This document shows, one piece after another, positions 21,123-32,300 of a stretch of DNA of 64,000 bases. Both the position numbers and the translations under genes were made by a program. This DNA is from Macrosoma leucophasiata (Eukaryota; Arthropoda; Insecta; Lepidoptera; Hedylidae). Below the pieces are notes generated by a model. The model was not told the origin of the DNA and made no database searches. It was given only the letters and a program-made list of their open reading frames with translations. The first letter of the stretch is position 1, and each line of letters starts with the position of its first letter. The stretch is taken from assembly GCA_036365455.1 (NCBI GenBank), contig JAWQUS010000007.1:14400001-14464000 (forward strand). Reading direction: 5' to 3'.

Positions 21123-22508
21123 CAGAGTGTCCTGTGGGTAATTCACGTTTTTAAAAAGGTATATCTTAAAAAGTAATAAACGGTGCGGGGGGGAGCAGTG
21201 TCATTCGACGCTCCGCAAATGCGGATTTGTTAGTCACGATGCCGCAGTGGTCGGGGCAACACCGTGCATACGCTGTTATTATTTCAGAAGTATTTTTTTT
21301 TATTTCATTTTTTTGAGCTTTTTTTCACAGAAGCCTATCCCCAAATATTGAAATTGGAGGCATTCTTTAAGAGTGGCGATGCTTACGTGAATGCGCGTCG
21401 ACAATTTCGTTCCCACTACAATATTCGGCGCTTGAGCGATGGACCAAGTGTTTATTTGATTAGATCGTGGGTGGAGAGGTTCTGCCAGACATCTTCTGCT
21501 TTGAATACCCCTCAACCTGGACCCAGCAGAACATCAAGGACCGCTGAGAACATCGATGAAGTTCAAAGAAGCTTACGTGAAAATCCGCGCCTCTCAGTAA
21601 GAAAAAGAGCAGCTGCTTTAGCACTTCCAAAAAGCATTGTTCATGAAATTTTAAAGAAGGACATAACGTTCCATCCTTTTAAACTTCAGTTAGTTCAAGA
21701 ACTTAAAGAAAATTATTTCAATTTAAGAAAAACCTTTTGTAAACGGATGTTGGAGAGATTTCGCAGTATAAATTGCATCTTCTGGAGTGAAGAGGCCCAT
21801 TTTCATTTCAACGGCCATGTCAATAAACAAAACTGTCGCTATTGGGCCCCACGTAAACGAAATCCACGTCTGAAACATCAACGTCCCTTACATTACCCGA
21901 GAGTTACGGTTTGGTGCGCTTTATCGACAAACGTTGGTTTCTATTTTTTCGAAAATTCAAGAGGTCAAGCTGTGAATGTCAACAGTGAAAACTATGGACA
22001 CATGATTACTGAATATTTTTTACCTAATTTGCGAGAACATCCATTCTACTCCACGCGCATGTGGTTTCAGCAAGATGGGGCCACTCCGCATACAGCAAGA
22101 GCGTCAATGGCCTTGCTTCGTCAAAATTTTCCTCAGAAATTGATAAGCCGCTTTGGGGACATCCCATGGCCACCAAAATCCCCAGATTTAACGCCCATGG
22201 ACTTTTTTTATGGGGCTATCTCAAAAGCAAAGTGTATGCCAATAACCCTCCGTCTATTGTGCAGTTGAAGCAAAATATCCGCTACGAAATCCAGCAAATC
22301 GACGCAAGCCTGTTGCAGCGCGTGACACGTAATGCGGTGGACCGTTTCCAACAGTGTGTGCGTTTAAATGGACAGCATTTGGATGATGTCCTTTTTAAAA
22401 CTTAAAATCCGCAATATTCCTGTATTTAGTGAACAAGTTAATAAAGTCATAAAATTTATATTTTTATTTTATTAGCATTCAAAAACGTAAATCCGCCACC
22501 GGACCCTG
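21123..22508 (+). mobile_element. DD41D (rosa-type) mariner-like element, inactive
   Basis: A 1386-bp element flanked by TA on both sides with imperfect ~30-bp terminal repeats (CAGAGTGTCCTGTGGGTAAT against CAGGGTCCGGTGGCGGATTT). The transposase frame (about 21330-22215, then 22215-22405 after a one-base frameshift in the T-run at 22203) has two helix-turn-helix regions, then WSEEAHFHFNG, QQDGATPHTA and WPPKSPDLTPMDFF. Between the second and third Asp lie 41 residues, the rosa/DD41D spacing. The first catalytic Asp is replaced by Glu (SEEAHF instead of the usual SDEAHF). The N-terminus is disrupted around 21285-21340. Confidence 0.85.
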
Positions 22509-22554
22509 TATATTCCAAATGATTTGATTATAATCTACAGTGATATTATAGAGG

Positions 22555-23075
22555 GGAAAGGAAATTGTTTGTTTGTTTGTTTTGAATAGGCTCCGGAACT
22601 ACTGGAACGATTTGAAAAATTCTTTTACCATTAGAAGCTGACATTATTTTTGATGTACATTGGCTTCTTACCACGAAAGAGTGGTATTATTAATTATATA
22701 TATTTTTAATTATATTTAGGGATAAAACATTAAGATTTAAGATTAAATATTGAAAAATCGTGAGTTGATTAAATAATTTCATAATCGATAATATTGATTA
22801 AAAGGATTTGAGTGTGTCATTCTCTACGACCAATACCCTTCCAATTCGCGCATCACACACTAAAAAGGAGATATTAATAAATAAAGTTCAAAGTGGTTAG
22901 AAATACAATTATTAATTGCTTAACCATTCCATTATTATGTTAAGTCAAATTATTATAACTTCGATTTTTTTTCTTCATAGCAACCCATTAGTTACATTTC
23001 TGTTTTTAAATATAGCATGCAGCTGCATGTGTGAAATGAAAAAGCCCAAGGAAGCTTCAGGGAACTCATCGTATC
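22555..23075. other. AT-rich DNA with one repeat fragment
   Basis: 22555-22680 is a fragment of the GTTTGTTTGTTTGAA...CTCAGGAACT-type repeat also seen at 29366-29480 (minus) and 58325-58520. The rest is low-complexity AT-rich sequence. Confidence 0.45.
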
Positions 23076-25430
23076 TGAAAAAGCCTTTAGTGTATTTTAT
23101 TTTTTACGTCTTAAGGTTGACAGACAAGCAAACGAGCCACCTGATGGAAAGTGGTCACCGACGCTTATGGACATTTGCAACACCAGGGGAGTTGCCAACG
23201 CGCTGCCAGCCCTGAAGGCCTCGTTTGACGCCATTTTTTAAGAACCCCATGTTGTAGCACCTAGGGCACACCTCAGAGGGAAGTTCCGTTCCACAAATGA
23301 CACGTTCTGGGCATGAACGAACGTGAATACCGCAGCGTTGAGCACTGCCAGGTGTCCAGTCGGTGAGGGTGAAACTACTCTCTTCGACGAGTAGTACGGT
23401 GTAGAAAAAGACGGTACCATGTCAAACAGTTCAGCAGCGCACTCACCATTATAAAGACGGTACAACATGTACAGACTCCCAATATCTCTGCGCAGGCTCA
23501 GGTGTTAGAGCTTGTCAGTAAGTCCTGGATCGTTAACAATACGAACGGCGCGTTTTTGTAGGGAGTCAAGTGGACCAAGCTGCTATTTGGGAACTCCCGG
23601 CCACAAATGAGGGCAGTATTCTAGATGGGGCTGCACTAGGGCATTATAAAGCTGTAGTAGCTGCCCCGAACTGACGTTCTTCTGAGAGAATTTGACGTCA
23701 GGCATAGAGGCATAGAGCTTTCACAGCGCGGGATGGTAGGCGCTGTGATACCCATGTCGTCGAGAGTCGAGTTTGAGGCAAAGAGGCTGCCCAGAAGGTC
23801 GGCTTTCTCATGGCAGATCTGCTGGTGATCTTCTAGTATATCTCACGCACCATTGGTTCCACGCCTAGGACAAGAGTGGGGAGGTATTGACTGTAAGCCT
23901 AGATATTGATATAATGAGTATTCTCGCGATACTTCCATCCCACGGTGTTCCCGTGAGGCTATGCAACTAGACAGCCAACTTTCTGTCTGAGTATTATATA
24001 CAAGTCTTAGTTGATGGTCAGCGCTTAGACAGACGACCGATCAACGCTGGTGTGCCGCAAGGCTCTGAGCTATCTCCCACGCTTTTTCTTCTGCATGTGA
24101 AGGAAATATTAGAGCAAAATTTCGATTTTCATTGTTATGCGCATGATAGCACCGCAGAGCCGCAGCATTAAATAGTACGGAATGTACATTCCATTCCCTG
24201 GTGTATCACATCGGTTACAGCATCGGCACACGTGCTCGGGTCTTCCGACGAGAAACAAAGCTACTTCCATGGGTAGAACGTGAGGAACTCCCTCAGTTCA
24301 TCCCAGGGTGCCGACCTGTAATGCCTCACTTGTCGGGTTGCCGAGGGCCGCAGCGGCGCTCGCACCGACAATGACGTTTTTGAGCGTACCAGACAGTGAT
24401 CTGAGGATCCTAAGAGAGGCTCGACCACCACCTGATAGTTCCTGATAGTTGGCTGGATGTAAGGTCAGCAGAAGATCCAGCCAAGAGGCGGCTGATGCTC
24501 GACATCTGGTATTCGGGTAAACCCGGTTACGACTTGTGAGAGTCCATAGGCCAACGCGAAATCGTGTGCAGATCTTCCAGCGAAGTCGATTCGGAAACTT
24601 AACCACTCCGTAGGTGTGCGTTAAAGTCACCAAGAATCACCAACTCCGCAGAAGGATACTGTGTAAGCACCGTGTCGACCACCTGTTGGATGTGCTCGAA
24701 CAAGCGAGCTGTCTCCCCGTCTACGCTATAGGATCTGTACACGCATGCATAGATTCGGGTAGAACCACCGTAATCCACGCGCGCCCAAAATTGCGTCACG
24801 TCCTTGTCTTCAAAATGGTCAAGACGGCGACAACAGACATCTTTTCGGACATGCAGACATACCCCGGCGCGGCGAACGAAAGTGTTCTCCACAGTATAGC
24901 CGGTGTAAGTAAGGTACGCGGTGTCAAGTGATGAGGATATTTGTGTCACCGTCAGAAAGTGAAGGGCCGGCTTAGCCGTTTCAAGGTAGTAGTGAACGGC
25001 GTTAAGGTTGGTTGGTATGTAAACCCCTGATGTTGCCTATGTCCACAGTAAATTTGGGAGAGGCGCCCGCTGAGAAACATCTACTTTTTCTTTTATTTAA
25101 CTTCCTATCAGCATCGGAGAAGGGAAAGAATGATGTGTACCGTATCGACCGCCCGAGGGGCAAAGTTGCAGGTGCATCAGACCATCTGCTCACAGAGGTG
25201 GTGCAATTCAGTTGGTAGGGGGGACGGAAGGACCCCGATCCTCCTCGTGCACGACGACTGCACAGCGGATTTTACACCGGTTGGCGGGACAGTCTCCCAG
25301 ACTAGAGTTTAAGAGAGGCCTGGGTTCGGGTCCCCTACTGACTGACAGGCGGCAGCGGACCGTTACCGTTTCATCGGCACTCCCTGGCCCCCGGGCCAAC
25401 ATGTTGCGCCTCTGAGTGCAAGATGTCCTT
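23076..25430 (-). pseudogene. Jockey-superfamily LINE, degenerate and internally rearranged
   Basis: On the minus strand, 25193-25000 reads KFTVDIGNIRGLHTN and 24949-24600 encodes the endonuclease (VENTFVRRAGVCLHVRKDVC, RIYACVYRSYS, SAELVILGDFNAH). The RT C-terminal region (MLYRLYNGECAAELFDMVPS, VERNFPL) is at 23468-23240 and the 3' UTR at 23215-23076 (AACACCAGGGGAGTTGC on plus). The RT palm block VLVDGQRLDRRPINAGVPQG...SPTLFLL...HCYAHDST lies between them on the opposite strand (about 24005-24160). YAHDS replaces the catalytic YADDS. Confidence 0.75.
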
Positions 25431-25854
25431 ACACATATACATCCTTCCATACTTTGCTTAATATAGTTACAGCGTTTTCGAGGTCTTAATAAAAAGTTCC
25501 ATTTGCTGTCACCCTTATTAAATCTTGTTCAGGGAACTAAAGTAAGAAACGATAATGATCTTATAGGTTAGTCCAAACTGCACAACATTGCTAAAGACCG
25601 CATGCTTGTAGGCGTAACGATTCATGAGTTATGATTTTTTTTCTAGAATTTCAAAACTTTTTTGGCTCTACTGTAAAGTTCATACTTTCACGGTTACAGT
25701 GTTAACGCTTTCCAGCGTCGAAATAATAATTTATGTAGCTTATAGGCATGCAAGTTTTGGATTACAATTTAGATCATAACATACTTTAATACAAACTAAT
25801 GGATGTAAAATGAAATTGTTATCTGTTTTGTGTACTATATTCATAATAAACAAA

Positions 25855-26195
25855 TAAACATACCGGCCCCGCGGGCGGACAATACGGTACACTTCAAGGA
25901 TACGAAAAAGAAATAGGGGAGGGGACTTGCTCTCAGGCTCGGAAGCCGGAACACGTCCGAAGCCGTTTGGCGGCAGAAACGTCCGAAGCCGTTTGGCGGC
26001 AGAATACGACCTGAGGGTGGTAGCTAGCCAGGCAGGACCCAAAGAGTTAATTACCACAAATCAGGACACTAGGAGGGATTACGCTGGTAGTGCCGACCCA
26101 GCAACCAAGTCGCACCAGGCGCCAGAGCCTTGTTTGCTGGTCGGCAGGGTGCACCATGTGCAAGTAAGGTTGACTGCGGGACCAGGATGGTAGGA
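25855..26195. repeat. GC-rich LINE-like fragment with a 26-bp tandem duplication
   Basis: This block is much more GC-rich than its surroundings. It contains CGTCCGAAGCCGTTTGGCGG twice in tandem (about 25955-26006) and a segment similar to 25130-25160 (rearranged TACCGTAT...CCGCCCG). It may be 5' material of the neighbouring LINE. It lies just downstream of the PSS stop codon. Confidence 0.4.
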
Positions 26196-26282
26196 CGCCA
26201 CTTACCCCAGTATCTATTTACAGATACAATATTATTATAAACTTATAGATACTATATTACTTCTCACCAGTTCTGTTCCTTA

Positions 26283-26330
26283 TCACTTCTCTTTTTTAGG
26301 GCTTTCTGTCGCCGTAGCATGTTTGGAAGG
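26283..26330 (-). CDS. Pss: PSS exon 6 (terminal)
   Basis: Sixteen codons, [15 protein letters not shown] and TGA at 26285-26283; acceptor TTTCAG at 26331. The hydrophilic Lys-rich tail resembles the cytosolic C-terminus of other PSS proteins. The join is supported only by the splice site and phase, so it is slightly less sure than the other exons. Confidence 0.75.
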   Translation of the reverse strand, partial: PSKHATATESPKKEK

Positions 26331-29300
26331 CTGAAATAAAAACACGTGTAAATAAATGTTTTCCCAAAAAAATATATTAAAGAGTAGGTATATAGGTATA
26401 CATATTGAATTACCTCGAAATACCGGTGATATAAAACTACGCCGTAAACACAACCAACTGACACTAGAATTTGAATGACTAGCCAAATAATAACATTGCA
26501 AACTTGAGCTTGACCAAAAAGCTCTTTTCCATTCTTAATACAAAGCATAGATTCCGTCACCATTATAGCGCCATAAACCCAACATTGAGTTCCAACTCTC
26601 TTACATTTAGGATCAGTGACATACGTATAGTACTGCCTGAAAAAAAAAAAACATGTTTAATCTAATGATACTCGATGTTACATGATAGAAATAACTACGA
26701 GGGTGGATCCAAAAGTTCGTGGCCCAAACTACAAGAATACATGACATTTTTAAATTTACCGTCATTTGTTAGTATGTCTTCTATTGATTTATTGTGCGAA
26801 GTTTCATTCCGATACTGCACAATACAAATTTTCTGTGATTATTTGTTTGAAGCATTCTGACGCGATTTTCAATTATGGAGAAAATTGAACATCGTGCAGT
26901 GATTAAGTTCCTCAATAAAAAAGGCCTGTCACCAAAAGACATCCATCAAGATATGGTGAGCACTTTGGAGGAGTCTGCTCCATCGTATTCCAGTGTCAAG
27001 AAGTGGGTAGCTAAGTTTAAGCGCGGTCGTGAGAGCATTGAAGATGATCCTAGGAATGGACGGCCTACAACCTCTACCACGAAAGAAAACATCGATAAAA
27101 TTTGTGATCTCGTACTGGGTGATCGACGTTTGACCATTGGTAAGATAGCTGAGACAACAGACATTAGTTATGGCCGGGTGCAACACATAATAACGAAAGA
27201 ATTGGGATTCCATAAGGTTTCTGCTCGCTGGGTCCCGAGGTTGCTTTCAGCTGAACAAAAACGAGTTCGATTCACAATTTCGCGAGACTGTTTGGAACTT
27301 TTTGATACTGATCCCGAGGACTTTTTGTCTAGACTCTTTGTTTATTTGTTACCATGGATGAAAGCTGGGTTCACCACCATATTCCTGAATCAAAGCAACA
27401 ATCCAAACAGTGGAAAAGATCTGACTCACCTACACCGAAAAAGGCTAAAGTCGTTTTGTCGACTAACAAAGTCATGGCTTCTGTTTTTTGGGATGCGAAG
27501 GGCATTATTTTCGTAGATTATTTACCGAAAGATCAATCTATTAATTCTAGTTATTAATGTAACCTTTTACGAAGACTACGAGAAGAAATAAAAGAAAAAA
27601 GGTCGGGAATGTTGCGTAAGAAAGTTTTGTTCCATCAAGACAATGCACGTGTTCACACTTCGGTTGAAACAATGTCTGTAATCCATGATTGTGGCTACGA
27701 ATTGCTGCCCCACCCACCTTATTCGCAGGATTTAGCCCCCTCAGATTATCATTTATTTCCAAATTTAAAAAAATATTTGGGTGGCTCGAAATTTTCGACC
27801 AAAGATGAGGTGATAGTCGCAGTAAACGAGTATTTCGCCGACCTTCCGGAATCTTTTTTTTTCGAAGGGATAAACAAGTTGCAATTCAGGTGGAAGAAGT
27901 GTGTTGAGCTAGATGGAGACTATGTCGAAAAATAAAAATAAAATTAGACCCACTTTTCTTACATTTTCTTGGTCGGGCTTCAAACTTTTGGATCCACCCT
28001 CGTATTAAACTTATTATACAACATGTTACGGGAATAATACACACTCTTAAACACTTCGATTAGAAAATTGAGTTATAATCATAATACATGAACTGAAATT
28101 ACATGTTTATGTATTTAATATTTTTTATTTTAGAAATAAGTTGTCCTCAATTTGTACGAACAGTATACATACCCTACCTCCACCTACGACCGCACATAAA
28201 ACACAAACCAACCCACACACTTACACTGTGGCAATGTGATGTAGCGTAACCTTACGCAGGTTACGCCCCTTTTTAACGCTCGCTAGTAATAAGATTCATT
28301 TGGACTGTTTTATTTTTTAAATTATAATTAATAATTCAATGCACGTCTCCTAATAAACATGTTGAGACTAGCATTTTATTTAGGATAAACGTTACTCTCA
28401 TTTTAGTTTGTTTTGTCTGTTCACCTAATGGGTGACCATAATTTCCTTAATTATGATTAATGTTGGGACAAAATTGTACCTCTATGTATTAAAAATGCCT
28501 AAAATCGATTCGGTTATCGATTCTGAGTAATCTAGTTTCGGATTGTACTGTACTGTCAATCCTGTTACACATTGTATATAAGTAGTTTTTTTCAGTATAT
28601 GCTACTTATTTAATAAATGAGAAATTTTGTTTATTAAATAGTTAATAGTTTTATTTGTTAGTATCGTTACTGACTGTATTTATTGCCATAAAAAACAAAA
28701 ACCTACAGAGAGTGCTTTTTATAAAAATACTAGCTGTACCATGCGCGCGTTCTTGCGCCACTAACTAAAGAAAATGGCAGTGGCGCCACCTGTCGAATTT
28801 GCAGGCGTGCGAAAATCAGGAACCTTCGTGGCCTCATGCGCAACAACTTTGCTAAAGATCATGACATGATCAACGTTTACGAGTCTATAAAGGACATACA
28901 GACAAACATTCATTTTTATTTATAAAGATGTCCTCTGAATGCGGCGCTGAATACATTACACTAAAATATTTTTCAGAATCAGAAACTCATTTATTCATTT
29001 AGGGTGACAGGCACCTCTTATGACACGTCAAAAACAAACAAAATAAATTAAAGCGAATAACAATTGATATACATGTCAAACAAGATAAAAAATATATGTA
29101 AAGTCAAGAATATCACTAAGATAAAACTAAATGTCATAAACTAATGTAAAAAGTATATCAGTAAAATGTCTCTTTTCCCCTTTACAAACTGATAACAAAG
29201 AGTAAAAAGAAAAGAAAAAGTGTCATTCTTTGTCATTCACCGGCAAAGTTCCAAAGGCCAATATGATCTGAGAAAAACTAACCGGAAAAAACTCAGTCGG

Positions 29301-32300
29301 CTCTTTTAAGAATATCTCTTAGGCATATTTTTACAATTTTCCATAATTTAAACAAGCTTAAAATTTTTCAAATCGGTACAGTACATAGTTTCTCAGATTA
29401 GCGCGTTCAAGCAAACAAACAAACAAACTCTTCAGCTTCATAATCTTCTTAATATATACCTATAAATTACGTGTCAGTGTTTGTCCGCGATGGACTCCTA
29501 AACTACTTAACCGATTTTAATCAAACTTGGACACTGTGTGCTGTTTGATCCAAATTATTACATAGCGTTCGTCTCAATGTATAGTCGCAATAAAGTTTAC
29601 ATATTTTTAGTTCTATTTCATACAAAGACATTATATATTTGACAATCCGCCATTATGAACTTGTAATTTCCGGCACAGAGGCATAACACCTGAGGCCTCA
29701 GGAGTGGTGACGCATCTGCATTTTGACCTTGGCCTTTTTTTTTTTTAAGAGCTTGGTCAAACCTTGGTCTTTGTGTGGGTGTCTACAGGCTGGAGTCATC
29801 ACATGCAGGTCACGAGTATAAAGAGTTCCGTAGTAAACAAGGAACCCTCATAGTTTCGCCATGTCCGTCTGTCTGTCTGTCTGTCTGTCCGTCCGCGGTT
29901 AAGCGCAGAAACTATTAGGACTAGACTTGAAATTTGGCACAAGTATACACCTTAATCACGCCGACTAAGTGGTAGAATAAAAAAATGATTTTTTTATTTA
30001 TTTTTTTATATATTTTTTGTTTTCTATATAGTGTGGGATATCGATGGCTTTTGTTAGGTATGTGCAAATATCATTTTTCGATTTAGTGAACTGTTCGTTG
30101 ACATATTAAGCTTAAAATTCCCAAGAGTCAAGTGTCCGCCCCCCTGTACCAACTAAACGGTTATTGTTAGAAATTCAAACGTTACGGCTATAGTAGCTAC
30201 ATATAACGAAATTAAAAAACTATTATACTTAGGTTGGCTTTACAAGTTTGCGAGTAATAGTCGACCAAATTTAATTTACTCGAAAAATTTGAACAACTCT
30301 ATAGAAAATATTTTTTTTTTCATTATATTATTCAAACCTAAAACTATGGAACCCTATACTGCGCGTGGCCCGACACGCACTTGACTTGGTTTCGCACTTG
30401 GTTTTTAATAAATGTCATTGATGAATTACCGAAATTGACCAAGCAATTTCCAAAAATCAATTGCTGGCTAAAACTTTGTATTTTTATATCTTACTTTAAA
30501 CCAGGGTTTCCCAACCTTTTTTTCGCCAAGCCTCCCCGAGCCCAAACTAATATTTTCTTATTTTTAATAAAATTAGGTATTTCGAATAGGTTGAATACAG
30601 ATACAATATATTAATTAACCTGTCAGCTCACGAGGAAAATATGACAAATGAATTCAATTTTTCAGAATCCGCCGGCGGCTTCTCGTGTCTCGACGGATTA
30701 TGGATAATGAATAAAATAATATATAAGGTTGGGGAAAAAGTTTCTTCGCATTTTTTAAGATAATTCAAAACATTTTTTAATACAGTTTATTTAAATTTAA
30801 CTAAAGTATGTGTGTACCATTTTGTTCGATAACCTTTTGCCATCTTGTAGGTAGGGACATGATCCCATTGCTATAAAAAATTTGGGACTTCTCATCAAAA
30901 TACCGCGACAAGTGGATTTGGCAGTCCTCTCGTGATGTTAACCTAACATTGCATAAAGAATTCTGAAGAGACCGAAACAGGTGGAAATCTGAAGGTGCAA
31001 AATCAGGACTATACGGCGGATGCATTAACACCTCCCAGCCAAACTCTCTTAATTTTTGCTGAGTGGCTATAGATGTGTGAGGTCTAGCGTTATCATGATG
31101 AAATACCACACCCCTTCTGTTGATCAATTCCGGCCGCTTTCTCTCAACTTCTTGCTTTAATCTCATCAGTTGTTCACAGTAGAGTTCAGAATCTATAGTC
31201 CTGCCTGGTGGTAATAGCTCATAATGAATAATGCCCTTCCAATCCCACCACACACACAACATCACCTTATTGCGAGTTAACCCGGGTTTCGCCACAGTCT
31301 GTGAAGCCTGACCGGCCTTTGACCACGACCTTTTTCGCACGTTCTTGTCGTACGTGATCCACTTTTCATCACCAGTTATCAGCTTCTTCAATAATGATTC
31401 GGTTTCATTACGTCGTAATAAAGAATCACAAATGAGTACACGGTTCATTAGGTTTCTTTCAGTGAGCTCGTGAGGTACCCAAATATCGAGCTTTTTTGTA
31501 CCCAGTTTTTTTCAAATGCGCCAAAACTGTTTTGTGATCAATTCTCAGTTCTTCAGCTACGTCGTAACTACTGATATGTCGATCTTGCTCCACTTTTTCA
31601 AAATTCATCAATCAGGCACCCATTCATCATTCAGGCATCCATTTTATCCGTAATAGGGCGACCAGAGCGAGGTGCATCTTTGACATCAAAATTTCCGGAT
31701 TGAAAACGCTTAAACCAAATTTGTGCTACTCTCACACACTGCACTAGGTCCATAAACATCGCAAATTTTTTTCGCGGCTTCCGTTGCATTTTTACCCTTT
31801 TTTTAGTAAAATTTTAAAATGTATCGAATTTCTTCATTAGATTCACTCATCTTGACAGTACGAAAAACAAATGAAAATCACACATTTGCCTAATTTGAAT
31901 TTGGAATTATGTATATTATATAATTTTAATATTGGAATAATTTTAACTTTCAATGATACCAAAACCAGCCAGATACAAATACTACAGCCAAAGAGATTTT
32001 ATTACAAGTTCATACATACTATAATGCGAAAATACTTTTTCCCCAACCTATTATTTAGAAATCATTAAGTACTTCCACATTTACATTTCTTATCAATCAA
32101 CAATCAACAGCCTATTACCGTCCACAAATCGTCCACCTCTTATAGGTCGCGCCACAAATCTCTATCCTCCTAAAGTCGTCAGTACAAAGACTTATGCACT
32201 CGGTGACCACTAGTTTGTCTTGCGTTGACTTTGCATTGCCAACTCGCTGTTCCCAAGTGGACCGCGCGCGTGGTTCACAAGTAATCGCGTCGTTCACCCG

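Noticed and set aside
22916..23215. 99-codon frame with Cys-rich ACSCMCEMKKPKEASGN
   Set aside because: It runs into the LINE 3' UTR and has no homologue I recognise; a spliced exon is possible but unsupported.
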